In this document: piece after piece, positions 5,524 to 13,388 of the stretch | Numbering within the stretch: the first letter of the stretch is position 1 | Layout: each line of letters starts with the position of its first letter | Assembly (NCBI GenBank): GCA_964425255.1 | Contig: CAYRMV010000052.1 | Span: 1-19,950 of the forward strand | Origin: CAYRMV01 sp964425255 | GTDB taxonomy: Bacteria > Bacteroidota > Bacteroidia > Flavobacteriales_D > Crocinitomicaceae | DNA: 19,950 nucleotides | Direction of reading: 5' to 3' | Notes under the pieces: generated by a model | What the model saw: only the letters and a program-made list of their open reading frames with translations | What the model was told of the DNA's origin: nothing | Databases searched by the model: none | Made by a program: the position numbers and the translations under genes

Positions 5524-7929
5524 ATGAATAGATTAATCAGAAAAGTAGCCGTTTTAGGTTCTGGTGTGATGGGATCTCGAATTGCCTGTCACTTTGCCAA
5601 TGTCGGTTGCGAAGTGGTTCTTTTAGATATTCAGCCACAAAGCTTGAGTGAAAAAGAACAAAAATCAGGTTTGACCGCTGATTCGAAAGCATTCAAAAAC
5701 CGAATCGTGAATGAATCACTGGATTTTGCCTTGAAATCAAATCCTTCGCCAATCTACCGCAAATCGTTTGCAAAACGCATCACTACCGGAAATTTAACCG
5801 ATGATTTAGGATTGATTAAGGACTGCGATTGGGTAATCGAAGTGGTGATCGAACGGTTGGATATTAAGCAACAATTGTTCGAACGTGTTGAAACATTCCG
5901 TAAACCAGGTACCTTGATTTCCTCCAACACTTCGGGAATTCCGATTCACATGATGACGGAAGGACGAAGCGATGATTTCAAAGCACATTTCACGGGTACA
6001 CACTTCTTCAATCCACCGCGTTATTTGCAGTTATTGGAAATTATTCCAACTGCTGATACAAAATCAGATGTGGTTGAATTCTTGATGGATTTCGGCAAAA
6101 AAGTACTTGGAAAGAAAACGGTTCTTTGTAAAGATACACCTGGATTTATTGGAAACCGAATCGGAGTCTATTCCATGGCAAAAATCATGGAGTTGGCTGA
6201 AGAATTGGGATTAACTATTGAAGAAACTGATTCCTTGACAGGTGCCATTTTGGAACGACCTAAAACGGGAACATTTAAGTTGAGTGATTTGGTTGGTTTG
6301 GATACCGCTTACAATGTAACAAAAGGACTTCAAGCTAATTTGAAAGATGATCAAATGGTGAAAGACCTGAAAGAATCCAAAGCGACTTCCTTTTTGATTG
6401 AAAACAAATTTTTGGGAGATAAAACAAAAAAAGGTTATTACTACAAGGAAAAAGATGCAAACGGAGCAACAAATCGTTTTGCCCTGAATTTAAAAACCTT
6501 GGAATATCAACCGATGCAACGAGCGAAATTGCCTGTTGTGGAAATGGCGAAACAATTTCCAGATTTAAAAGGACGCTTGCCTATTTTGTTGGCAGATAAA
6601 ACAAACGCAGGTGAACTATTACGCAAGCACTTTGCTTCTTTGTTTGCTTATATCTCTCAACGTGTTCCAGAAATTTCAGATGTACTTTACAGTATAGATG
6701 ACGCAATTAAAACGGGATATGCATGGTCTTTTGGTCCTTTCGAAAATTGGGATTTTCTTGGGATTCAAAAAGGAATTGAGCTTGCCGAAAAAGAAGGGTA
6801 TACGGTTGCTGCTTGGGTAAAAGAAATGCTTGCAGGTGGCAATACTTCGTTCTACAAAGTGGAAGGAGGAAAAAAATATTACTACGACATTCAAAGCAAA
6901 AGCTACGAGATCATCCCAGGGACGGAAGACCAAGTGATGTTGGATGCATTACGAACTGAGAATACCGTTTGGAAAAATGCGGATACAACCTTGGTAAATT
7001 TGGGAGATGGCATTTTGAATTTAGAGTTCCACACAAAAATGAATACGATTGGCGGTGGTGTAATTGAAGGAATCAACAAAGCAATTGATTTGGCAGAGAA
7101 AGAATACCGTGGTTTGGTTATTTCCAATACGGGAGCTAATTTCTCAGCAGGAGCGAATGTTGGAATGATCTTCATGATGGCTGCTGAACAAGATTACGAT
7201 GAATTGAATTTTGCTGTGAAAGCTTTCCAAGATACAATGATGCGTGTGCGTTATTCGAATATTCCCGTGATTGCAGCGCCACACAATATGGCACTAGGAG
7301 GCGGATGCGAACTTTCGATGCATGCAGACAAAGTGGTTGCTCATGCTGAGTTATATATGGGCTTAGTTGAATTTGGTGTTGGATTAATCCCTGGTGGTGG
7401 CGGTTCAAAAGAATTTGCGAAACGCCTTTCGGATGAATTGAAAGAGGGTGATATCAAAATCAATCGTTTGCGCGAACGCTTCTTAACGGTTGGACAAGCA
7501 AAAGTTTCCACTTCGGCGTATGAAGCATTTGATCTTGGTTATTTGCGAGACGGTATCGATGAGGTTGTTGTTTCGAGAGATTATCATTTAACACGTGCAA
7601 AACGAGCTGCAATCGAATTGGCGGAAAAAGGATATGTCGCTCCAAAACGCGAGAAAAACGTAACCGTTGTAGGACAAGAAGGATTGGGAATTGTTTACGT
7701 TGGAGCGAATTCCATGTTGTCAGGAAACTACATTTCAGAACACGATCGCTTGATTTCTGAAAAACTCGGATTTGTTCTTTGCGGAGGAGATTTATCAGAG
7801 AATACCGTTGTTTCCGAACAATATTTGTTGGATTTGGAGCGCAAAGCATTCTTGGAATTATGTCGCGAGCGCAAAACCCTTGAACGTTTAGAAAGCTTAG
7901 TCAAAAATGGAAAAATTTTAAGAAATTAA
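5524..7929 (+). CDS. fadN: 3-hydroxyacyl-CoA dehydrogenase/enoyl-CoA hydratase, FadN type
   Basis: 801 aa bifunctional beta-oxidation enzyme. It hydrates trans-2-enoyl-CoA and oxidises L-3-hydroxyacyl-CoA with NAD+. Domain order is dehydrogenase first, hydratase last, as in Bacillus FadN (about 790 aa) and opposite to E. coli FadB. The Rossmann motif GSGVMG has Gly12, Gly14 and Gly17. The dehydrogenase catalytic pair is His160 (GTHFFNP) and Glu172, spaced 12 as in the family. In the hydratase part (about 490-690) both catalytic acids are present, Glu596 (LGGGCEL) and Glu616 (MGLVEFG), spaced 20 as in crotonase; NFSAGANVG supplies an oxyanion-hole segment. Cytosolic. It follows marR by 14 bases and precedes fadA by 2 bases, so the three form one transcription unit and probably a multienzyme complex. 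All expected catalytic residues are intact. Confidence 0.93.
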   Translation: MNRLIRKVAVLGSGVMGSRIACHFANVGCEVVLLDIQPQSLSEKEQKSGLTADSKAFKNRIVNESLDFALKSNPSPIYRKSFAKRITTGNLTDDLGLIKDCDWVIEVVIERLDIKQQLFERVETFRKPGTLISSNTSGIPIHMMTEGRSDDFKAHFTGTHFFNPPRYLQLLEIIPTADTKSDVVEFLMDFGKKVLGKKTVLCKDTPGFIGNRIGVYSMAKIMELAEELGLTIEETDSLTGAILERPKTGTFKLSDLVGLDTAYNVTKGLQANLKDDQMVKDLKESKATSFLIENKFLGDKTKKGYYYKEKDANGATNRFALNLKTLEYQPMQRAKLPVVEMAKQFPDLKGRLPILLADKTNAGELLRKHFASLFAYISQRVPEISDVLYSIDDAIKTGYAWSFGPFENWDFLGIQKGIELAEKEGYTVAAWVKEMLAGGNTSFYKVEGGKKYYYDIQSKSYEIIPGTEDQVMLDALRTENTVWKNADTTLVNLGDGILNLEFHTKMNTIGGGVIEGINKAIDLAEKEYRGLVISNTGANFSAGANVGMIFMMAAEQDYDELNFAVKAFQDTMMRVRYSNIPVIAAPHNMALGGGCELSMHADKVVAHAELYMGLVEFGVGLIPGGGGSKEFAKRLSDELKEGDIKINRLRERFLTVGQAKVSTSAYEAFDLGYLRDGIDEVVVSRDYHLTRAKRAAIELAEKGYVAPKREKNVTVVGQEGLGIVYVGANSMLSGNYISEHDRLISEKLGFVLCGGDLSENTVVSEQYLLDLERKAFLELCRERKTLERLESLVKNGKILRN

Positions 7930-7931
7930 TC

Positions 7932-9110
7932 ATGGCAAACACAGCATATATAGTAGCCGGATATCGCTCAGCGGTAGGAAAGGCAGGAAAAGGAGGTTTT
8001 CGGTTTTACAGACCGGATGATTTAGCAGCTGATGTAATCAAACATTTGGTAGCTCAATTTCCTCAGTTAGATGTAAATCGAATCGATGACGTAATCGTCG
8101 GAAACGCAACGCCAGAAGCGGAGCAAGGATTGAATATGGGACGATTGATCTCCTTAATGGGATTAGGAACCGATAAAGTTCCCGGAATCACTGTTAACCG
8201 ATATTGCTCGTCTGGATTAGAAACCATCGCGATGGCAAAAGCCAAAATCGAAACAGGAATGGCCGATTGCATCATTGCGGGGGGAGTAGAATCCATGTCG
8301 GTGATGGCGATGGGTGGCTGGAGAATTGTTCCCAATGCAAAAGTAGGAAAAGCAAACCCAACTTGGTATTGGGGGATGGGTTTGACTGCGGAAGCTGTTG
8401 CGAATCAATTCAACGTTTCGCGTGAAGAACAAGATGCTTTTGCATTGAAATCACACGAAAAGGCAATTGCAGCGATTCAAGCAGGAAGATACAAGGACGA
8501 CATCGTTCCGATTGAGGTGGAGCGCATCTTTTTAGATGACAACGAAAAACGTCAGGTTTCTAAAACAATTGTGGACACGGACGAGGGACCACGCGCGAGT
8601 ACGCTTGAAGCCTTGGCAACCTTGAAGCCAGTCTTTGCTCAAAACGGAAGTGTGACGGCCGGAAATTCATCGCAAACTTCGGACGGAGCAGCTTTCGTGT
8701 TGGTGATGTCTGAAAAAATGGTCAAGGAACTCAACATCGAGCCGATTGCCCGTTTGGTTTCGTATGCCGTTGTAGGTGTTGAACCGCGCATCATGGGAAT
8801 TGGTCCAGTAGATGCGATTCCGAAAGCATTGAAAATGGCTGGTATTGGCTTGAACGATGTTAATTTGTTTGAGTTGAATGAAGCATTCGCTTCGCAAAGT
8901 TTGGCGGTAATCCGTGAGGCGGGATTGAACCCAGACATCGTGAATGTGAACGGGGGAGCAATTGCTTTGGGGCATCCACTCGGTTGTACAGGAGCGAAAT
9001 TATCGGTTCAGATTATGAATGAATTGAAGCGACGCAACGAAAAATACGGCGTGGTGACCATGTGTGTCGGTACCGGACAAGGTGCAGCAGGCGTGATCGA
9101 AATGTTGTAA
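7932..9110 (+). CDS. fadA: Acetyl-CoA C-acyltransferase (3-ketoacyl-CoA thiolase)
   Basis: 392 aa, full thiolase length. It cleaves 3-ketoacyl-CoA with CoA to acetyl-CoA and a shortened acyl-CoA, the last step of the beta-oxidation cycle. The three catalytic residues are visible: nucleophile Cys92 in NRYCSSG, His348 in GGAIALGHPLG, and Cys378 in MCVGTGQG. The PFAMTAEAVA-like segment common to thiolases appears as GMGLTAEAVA around residue 150. The ATG lies 2 bases after the fadN stop, indicating coupling. A strong bidirectional terminator follows 25 bases after the stop, so the operon ends here. The acyl-CoA dehydrogenase and acyl-CoA ligase genes that often follow in Bacteroidota are absent from the window. 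A biosynthetic acetyl-CoA acetyltransferase is excluded mainly by context rather than by sequence. Confidence 0.93.
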   Translation: MANTAYIVAGYRSAVGKAGKGGFRFYRPDDLAADVIKHLVAQFPQLDVNRIDDVIVGNATPEAEQGLNMGRLISLMGLGTDKVPGITVNRYCSSGLETIAMAKAKIETGMADCIIAGGVESMSVMAMGGWRIVPNAKVGKANPTWYWGMGLTAEAVANQFNVSREEQDAFALKSHEKAIAAIQAGRYKDDIVPIEVERIFLDDNEKRQVSKTIVDTDEGPRASTLEALATLKPVFAQNGSVTAGNSSQTSDGAAFVLVMSEKMVKELNIEPIARLVSYAVVGVEPRIMGIGPVDAIPKALKMAGIGLNDVNLFELNEAFASQSLAVIREAGLNPDIVNVNGGAIALGHPLGCTGAKLSVQIMNELKRRNEKYGVVTMCVGTGQGAAGVIEML

Positions 9111-9128
9111 TTTCAAAAGTAAAGACAT

Positions 9129-9160
9129 AAAAAAGCGGAGGTGAGAACTTCCGTTTTTTT
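9129..9160. terminator. Bidirectional intrinsic terminator after fadA
   Basis: The stem CGGAGGT (9136-9142) pairs with ACTTCCG (9147-9153) with one G-U pair, closing a GAGA tetraloop of the GNRA class. Seven T residues follow (9154-9160) and an A-run precedes, so it can also stop the convergent minus-strand gene that ends at 9163. Confidence 0.85.
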
Positions 9161-9162
9161 GT

Positions 9163-9537
9163 TTATTTTTTATCAAAGCGACTCACACCAAAAACGCGGT
9201 GTTCGACTTCTAGTTTTTTTCGGGTTAATGTAAGGATGTTGAATGTATCGATTACCGTTTCAAATTGATAATTCGTTTGAAGGATGAGTTTTTCATCGTT
9301 TATCTCGTAGGAAAAGGCATTCAAAAAAGTGGCATTGTTTTCAATTTGAGTTTGTTCGCCTTGACCTTTTTCCTTTTTGCCTTCTTGAAACTTCCAACTC
9401 ACTTGTTTGTCTTCTCCCAATTCGTAGCCTTTGTAAAAAGTAGACTCCCACTCTCCTGCAAGGCGATTGGCATAACGCGCATCTTTCGAGCAAGAAAAAA
9501 GACCCAATAAAACGACCAAAAATAAACGTGACTTCAT
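9163..9537 (-). CDS. Small lipocalin-like lipoprotein
   Basis: 124 aa from the ATG at 9537. A start 21 codons earlier is open but would put a promoter -7 element inside the gene and bury the signal peptide. MKSRLFLVVLLGLFSC is a lipoprotein signal with acylated Cys16. The mature part starts with LAGEWES and has the strand pattern of lipocalin-like domains of Bacteroidota (a G-x-W strand near the start, then YEINDEKLIL, then DTFNILTLTRKKLEVE). Such domains bind small hydrophobic ligands in some families, but no ligand can be named here. It is convergent with fadA across a shared terminator and stands alone as a transcription unit. Confidence 0.75.
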   Translation of the reverse strand: MKSRLFLVVLLGLFSCSKDARYANRLAGEWESTFYKGYELGEDKQVSWKFQEGKKEKGQGEQTQIENNATFLNAFSYEINDEKLILQTNYQFETVIDTFNILTLTRKKLEVEHRVFGVSRFDKK

Positions 9538-9555
9538 GTGTTGAAAATTTGAATG

Positions 9556-9563
9556 CAAAGGTA
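9556..9563 (-). promoter_or_regulatory. -7 element of the lipoprotein gene
   Basis: The minus strand reads TACCTTTG, a perfect TAnnTTTG, 18 bases before the ATG at 9537. No TTG is seen at the proper -33 distance, so the promoter is partial by consensus. Confidence 0.4.
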
Positions 9564-9794
9564 CGGATAAAATGAAATTCAGTGAAAAGGAATTTACCAT
9601 TTCGAAGGCATACGCTGAAAATCTAACAAGAAAAAAACAGGAATTTATATGGGAAATGAGTGAAAAAAGAGTGTGCTTTTTACTTTAATTTCTACTTTCG
9701 GGTTAAAGGATAATTCTTAGTCAATTCAATTGATAGACAATAGTTTAAATATGAATTTTATTTTTAAAAAAATAGTTTAATTTCGTTTATTTGT

Positions 9795-9843
9795 CAGCCA
9801 AAAGTGTTCTTATTTGATGGATTTGGCTGGTTATTTTTTTTTT
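9795..9843 (+). terminator. Orphan plus-strand terminator-like hairpin
   Basis: CAGCCAAA (9795-9802) pairs perfectly with TTTGGCTG (9822-9829) across a 19-base loop. It is followed by a T-run (ten T residues at 9834-9843) only in the plus direction. The genes on both sides are on the minus strand, so it may end a small plus-strand RNA or block antisense transcription into the kinase gene. Confidence 0.5.
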
Positions 9844-9860
9844 GATGTAGAATTTACTTC

Positions 9861-11294
9861 TTAGGATAAAATCGTAACAACCAATCCATTTTCAGAATGC
9901 ATGTGCATTTCTCCGTCGATTTGTTCTACCAGACCATCTAAAATATCCATGCCTAAGGTGTTGGATTGAGCAGGGGGGAATGTTCCGACGCCATTGTCTT
10001 TGACAGTCAGTAAATAGCGATCATTTTTGCGTTCGAATGAAATCCACAAGGAAGGATTTGGATGATTAATAGGATAAGCATGTTTCATAACGTTTGTCAC
10101 GAGTTCGCTAACAATCATTCCATAATAAATTGAATTTCCGGCAGGAAGAACGATTGATTCAAGGTTTTTATGCACCTGAATTTGGTTGGGAGTGGAAGCA
10201 AGTAAACTATCCACTACTGCTGAAAGATAACGTGCTGCATCTACCGAGTCGAATTGTTGGGAATGATGTAATAAATCGTGCAAGGTAGCTATCGATTGAA
10301 CCCGAAAACTTAAATCTTGAAATTGTTGGTATTGTTCGGAGTTCTCTAGTTTGTTCATTTGAAGATTGATCAAACTATGTACAACAGCTAGGTTATTTTT
10401 TACACGATGAAACGTTTCACGAAGTAAGTTCTCTTTTTCATCTAATGCGTGTTGCAATTGCAATTGTAAGGTTCTTTTTTCATTACTTTCAAAAGCGAGC
10501 GAAACCAATTGTGCAGCAATCAAACCAAATTTTTGGTCCTGCATACTCCAAGAACGTTTAAAACCAATTTGCTCGAAGCACAAAACACCAATTATAACAC
10601 CCGCATTTCGAATCGGAACATCCATCATACTTCGAATGTCGTTTGGAATTAAATAACTATCGCGTAGTTCTTTGGTTTTTTCATCCGAAAATGTATCCTG
10701 AGTAAGAATGATATTCTCTTTTTCAAAAAGTTTAAAATAAGAAGGAATTTCAATAGCACTTAAACTTCGTTCAACATGGATCATTCCATTTTCATTGTCG
10801 TAAATCCCTAAACAATCAATGCTTTTATCACGATTGTTTATAGTCCAAACGCTTATTCGACGCGTGTCTGTTGTTGTGGAACATATTTGAAGTAATTCCA
10901 ATATCGCATCTTGCAATTCGCCGGATCGAATTTTTCTCGATTTCGATAATGTTTCAATGGCATTTGTCTTTTTGGCAAGGTCGTTTCTAAATTCAATGAT
11001 GTCGGCAGATTCAATGATTTGCACGAACAAAAGATTTTCTTCTGAAGGAAGTTGAACAATTCGAACAGGAACCTCTTGATCACAAATTGTTAAAGTTAGA
11101 ATGGATGCTGGATCACCATTGGAAAAACATGATTCGATTCGGTTGCACGATTCAGTTGAGAGGCATTTGCGTATCAAAGCAGGATGTGCTTTTTTTTCAA
11201 AAATGCGATTTACTTCTTCCGATATATCAACGATCTCCAACTGTTTATTAATAACAAAAAAGGCTACTTTAATTTGATGTAGCAATTGGATCAT
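9861..11294 (-). CDS. PAS/GAF sensor histidine kinase, HisKA_2 type
   Basis: 477 aa from the ATG at 11294; a TTG at 11321 would add nine residues. There is no membrane helix, so it is a soluble sensor. Residues about 1-110 look PAS-like (VAFFVINKQLEIVDISEEV). Residues about 120-275 look like a GAF domain (RRISVWTIN, then MMDVPIRNAGVIIGVLCFEQ). The phospho-acceptor His296 lies in FHRVKNNLAVV, the H-box of the HisKA_2/HWE-like subgroup rather than classical HisKA. The C-terminal HATPase has an N-box (ELVTNVMKHAY), a G1 box (VKDNGVG) and a G2-like LGMDIL stretch, and ends shortly after with the domain apparently complete. No response regulator is adjacent, so it is an orphan kinase. It is divergent from a TPR gene across 136 bases. 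The GAF ligand and output are unknown. Confidence 0.88.
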   Translation of the reverse strand: MIQLLHQIKVAFFVINKQLEIVDISEEVNRIFEKKAHPALIRKCLSTESCNRIESCFSNGDPASILTLTICDQEVPVRIVQLPSEENLLFVQIIESADIIEFRNDLAKKTNAIETLSKSRKIRSGELQDAILELLQICSTTTDTRRISVWTINNRDKSIDCLGIYDNENGMIHVERSLSAIEIPSYFKLFEKENIILTQDTFSDEKTKELRDSYLIPNDIRSMMDVPIRNAGVIIGVLCFEQIGFKRSWSMQDQKFGLIAAQLVSLAFESNEKRTLQLQLQHALDEKENLLRETFHRVKNNLAVVHSLINLQMNKLENSEQYQQFQDLSFRVQSIATLHDLLHHSQQFDSVDAARYLSAVVDSLLASTPNQIQVHKNLESIVLPAGNSIYYGMIVSELVTNVMKHAYPINHPNPSLWISFERKNDRYLLTVKDNGVGTFPPAQSNTLGMDILDGLVEQIDGEMHMHSENGLVVTILS

Positions 11295-11406
11295 GTTTTC
11301 TATGGAATTAGATGAATGCAAATTTCAACAAGATAAAACCTATATTTTTTTAGATAAAAGTAATAATATTATTCAATGTTGAGTAATTTTTCCTTTATTT
11401 TTTCAT

Positions 11407-11414
11407 TATTTTTG
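11407..11414 (+). promoter_or_regulatory. -7 element of the TPR gene
   Basis: TATTTTTG matches TAnnTTTG and lies 16 bases before the ATG at 11431. The nearest TTG (11379-11381) is 25 bases upstream, longer than usual, so the assignment is weak. Confidence 0.35.
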
Positions 11415-11430
11415 ATCTAAAATTTTATTT

Positions 11431-11934
11431 ATGAAACCCATAACGGCTGATTTTGGTAAGTTCAAAGAAGAACTGTTTTTAGTTCAAAATGATGTTCGAG
11501 ATGCATACTACGAAAGAGCAATTAATAAACTGCACGAATTGATTGTTCATCATCCAGATCGGGCTGAACCACACTACGAATTAGGAAAAATCGCCTATAA
11601 TTTTTGGAACAATCAAGAGGCTGAAAAAAATCATTTAAACGCTTTGCGCATTGATCCTGAATATTTTCCTACTTACACCCATTATGCGCTTATTTTAATC
11701 AAAGAAGCTCGATTTGACGAAGCAGAAATCATTTTGGAACGAGCTAAAACAGTCAGAAATAGAGAAGATGCTGACATTTACTTTTATTTTGGTATGCTTT
11801 TTCAGCACAAAGGGGAACTAGATGCAGCAATCGATAGTTATACAAGAGCGATTAACCTAAGTATCAATGAATCTCAAATTGATTTGAACTTGAAGTTTAT
11901 TCGGGCTTGCAAAGAATTACGTGGCTGGGAATAA
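11431..11934 (+). CDS. TPR-repeat protein
   Basis: 167 aa, with no signal peptide, so probably cytosolic. Three to four tetratricopeptide units are visible: about 22-55 (YYERAINKLHELIVHHPDRAE), 56-90 (PHYELGKIAYNF...NALRIDPEYF), 91-125 (PTYTHYALILIKEARFDEAE) and 126-160 (ADIYFYFGMLFQHKGELDAA). Each has the G/A-x-x-x-F/Y and final Pro pattern of TPRs, which form a superhelical peptide-binding groove. There is no effector domain. The gene is divergent from a PAS/GAF histidine kinase with only about 136 bases between starts, so a shared regulatory region or a scaffold role for that kinase is possible but only by position. Confidence 0.85.
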   Translation: MKPITADFGKFKEELFLVQNDVRDAYYERAINKLHELIVHHPDRAEPHYELGKIAYNFWNNQEAEKNHLNALRIDPEYFPTYTHYALILIKEARFDEAEIILERAKTVRNREDADIYFYFGMLFQHKGELDAAIDSYTRAINLSINESQIDLNLKFIRACKELRGWE

Positions 11935-11973
11935 AATGTGACAAAAGTTCAGTTTTATCTAGAAATTCATATC

Positions 11974-11981
11974 TACCTTTG
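11974..11981 (+). promoter_or_regulatory. -7 element overlapping the 5' end of the cysteine-motif gene
   Basis: TACCTTTG (11974-11981) is a perfect TAnnTTTG. It lies inside the longest open frame (GTG at 11938), so that frame's first codons would be untranscribed. It is only 4 bases before GTG 11986, so the mRNA would be leaderless or nearly so. Confidence 0.45.
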
Positions 11982-11985
11982 TGTC

Positions 11986-12384
11986 GTGAAAATTTTGTTG
12001 AACATCGGTCTGATTCTAGTGATACTTTCCCCAAGTGTCTTTAAAACAGTTCTCGTGCTCGATTGGAAAATTAATCAAGATATAATTACCGAAAAATATT
12101 GCGTCAACAAAGACAATCCCATGTTGAATTGTAATGGACAATGTTACCTTTCGAAGCAGTTAAAAAAATTGGACGCAGAAGAACAATCAGAAAGACAAAA
12201 ACACCAACTTCCCGAAAATAAACTAAAAGAAATCGAATTCAATTACCTTGCTGAAAAGTTCCCTCTTTCTTGGATGGAAGAAGTGACTTATACAGCTGTT
12301 CAGACAATTAATCTACCAACTTATTTGAATTTATACCAGTTTCATTTTTCTCAAACAAACAATCCTCCTCCCGATTTTTGTTGA
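11986..12384 (+). CDS. Membrane-anchored three-cysteine-motif protein
   Basis: 132 aa from GTG 11986. A GTG at 11938 would lengthen it but overlaps the promoter element. Residues 2-25 form one hydrophobic helix (ILLNIGLILVIL), which anchors the rest outside the cytosol. The conserved feature is Cys39-V-N-K-D-N-P-M-L-N-Cys49-N-G-Q-Cys53-Y-L, followed by a Lys-rich helix, and a proline-rich C-terminus ends in Cys132. Small proteins with this C...CxGxC-x-L pattern are frequent in Bacteroidota as uncharacterised genes, as I remember the family. Three closely spaced cysteines plus a terminal one suggest metal or thiol chemistry. It lies 226 bases upstream of two MbnP genes and a di-haem peroxidase, which favours a copper role, but this is inference from context. 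Confidence 0.65.
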   Translation: MKILLNIGLILVILSPSVFKTVLVLDWKINQDIITEKYCVNKDNPMLNCNGQCYLSKQLKKLDAEEQSERQKHQLPENKLKEIEFNYLAEKFPLSWMEEVTYTAVQTINLPTYLNLYQFHFSQTNNPPPDFC

Positions 12385-12547
12385 TTCAGTGAGTTGATTT
12401 TTAGAAATCAAAAACGGGTTACCAGTTCTTTTGGTTTTCCCTAAATGGATTGTATGTTTAATTGGGTTTTCCATTAAACGCTTTCCTCAAATTGTATAAA
12501 CAAAAATTAATCATTCGGTTTTAAAAAGGAGAAATCGGTTTTTTTAG

Positions 12548-12575
12548 TTGAATAATGCGAAATAAGCTCAATTTG
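12548..12575 (+). promoter_or_regulatory. Possible promoter of the first mbnP gene
   Basis: TTG (12548-12550), 17 bases, then TCAATTTG (12568-12575) matches the promoter consensus with one mismatch (C for A at position 2). It lies 35 bases before the ATG at 12611. Weak but correctly spaced. Confidence 0.35.
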
Positions 12576-12610
12576 TTCTCGTTTTTAAAATCGGATTTCA
12601 AAAAGAAAAA

Positions 12611-13384
12611 ATGAAAAAAATTGTAACTTGGTCAATGGTATTGGCTATTTCAACGCTTGTATTGTCATCATGTAAAAAAGACGAAAAAGATCCAGAAACT
12701 CCTGCTACAACAACTGGAAATGTAGATGTGTTGATTGAACACAAATGGGGAAATGCGGGTGCGAATTTTATGTTGGGTCAAGATTTGATTCACCCAATGT
12801 CGGGAGATACCTTGAATTATTCAATGTTTAAATACTATGTATCCAATTTGAAATTGAAAAAATCAGATGGTACTTGGTGGGTACAACCTGAAAGTTATTT
12901 CTTAGTTGATTTGAGCACACCTAGTTCAACAACATTGAAATTGACTGGAGTTCCAACCGGAAATTATGTTGCTTTTTCGTATACCTTGGGTGTGGATAGT
13001 ACACGCAATGTTTCTGGTTCCCAATCGGGTGCTTTGTCAACTACAAACGGGATGTTTTGGAGTTGGAATTCAGGCTACATCATGTGTAAAGCGGAAGGAA
13101 CTTCTCCACAAGGTGGAATGGGAGGTTCATTTACATTCCATTTAGGTGGTTTTAGTGGTGCAAACAACATTGTTACGGTGAAAGAAGCCGATTTGTCAGT
13201 AACCAATTTGATTGTTTCAGCAACAGGAACAAGTCAAATTCACATGATAGCAAATCCAGCTAAAATGTTCCATAATTACGGAAGTATTTCTAATGGTTCG
13301 ATGATTCACATGCCGAATGCAAATTCTACCATGTTAGGAAATGATTTTTTTGGAAATGTTCAATTTGATCACGTACACAATTAA
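12611..13384 (+). CDS. mbnP: MbnP-family copper-binding lipoprotein, copy 1
   Basis: 257 aa. MKKIVTWSMVLAISTLVLSSC is a lipoprotein signal with acyl Cys21. The mature domain is of the MbnP family: it has the conserved pieces HKWG, KYYVSNLKL, DGTWW-QPESY-LVDL, GVDSTRN-SGSQ-GALS, MFWSWNSGYI-KAEG, FTFHLGGF and a C-terminal FDHVHN. In MbnP proteins studied elsewhere, a partner di-haem enzyme (MbnH) oxidises a Trp to kynurenine, which allows copper binding; several conserved Trp residues are present here. The C-terminal third is rich in Met and His (HMIANPAKMFHNYG, SMIHMPN), more than in copy 2, which adds possible Cu(I) ligands. It sits in the periplasm or outer membrane. A strong terminator follows the stop, so it is at least partly uncoupled from copy 2 and the peroxidase. 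Confidence 0.85.
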   Translation: MKKIVTWSMVLAISTLVLSSCKKDEKDPETPATTTGNVDVLIEHKWGNAGANFMLGQDLIHPMSGDTLNYSMFKYYVSNLKLKKSDGTWWVQPESYFLVDLSTPSSTTLKLTGVPTGNYVAFSYTLGVDSTRNVSGSQSGALSTTNGMFWSWNSGYIMCKAEGTSPQGGMGGSFTFHLGGFSGANNIVTVKEADLSVTNLIVSATGTSQIHMIANPAKMFHNYGSISNGSMIHMPNANSTMLGNDFFGNVQFDHVHN

Positions 13385-13388
13385 TTAG

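Larger units (their letters stand above)
9538..9860. other. 323-base intergenic region between two minus-strand genes
   Basis: No convincing reading frame is present. It contains the lipoprotein -7 element (9556-9563), a 13-base palindrome TCAATT-c-AATTGA (9721-9733), a direct repeat AATAGTTTAA (9739-9748 and 9771-9780, 32 bases apart), and a plus-oriented terminator hairpin (9795-9843). The last is not explained by any plus-strand gene. The region is very AT-rich, so the short repeats may be chance. Confidence 0.6.

Noticed and set aside
7460..7849. A 129-codon minus-strand frame inside fadN.
   Set aside because: It lies fully within the hydratase domain, whose catalytic residues and reading frame are intact, and has no recognisable domain.
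12514..12594. Imperfect inverted repeat CGGTTTTAAAAAG / GTTTTTAAAATCGG before mbnP copy 1.
   Set aside because: The arms are mostly A/T runs with mismatches and a long spacer, so chance pairing is likely.
12555..12614. A 19-codon upstream reading frame whose TGA overlaps the mbnP copy 1 ATG.
   Set aside because: It begins upstream of the best promoter -7 element (12568-12575), has no ribosome-binding signal, and its Lys/Phe-rich content is expected by chance in AT-rich DNA.
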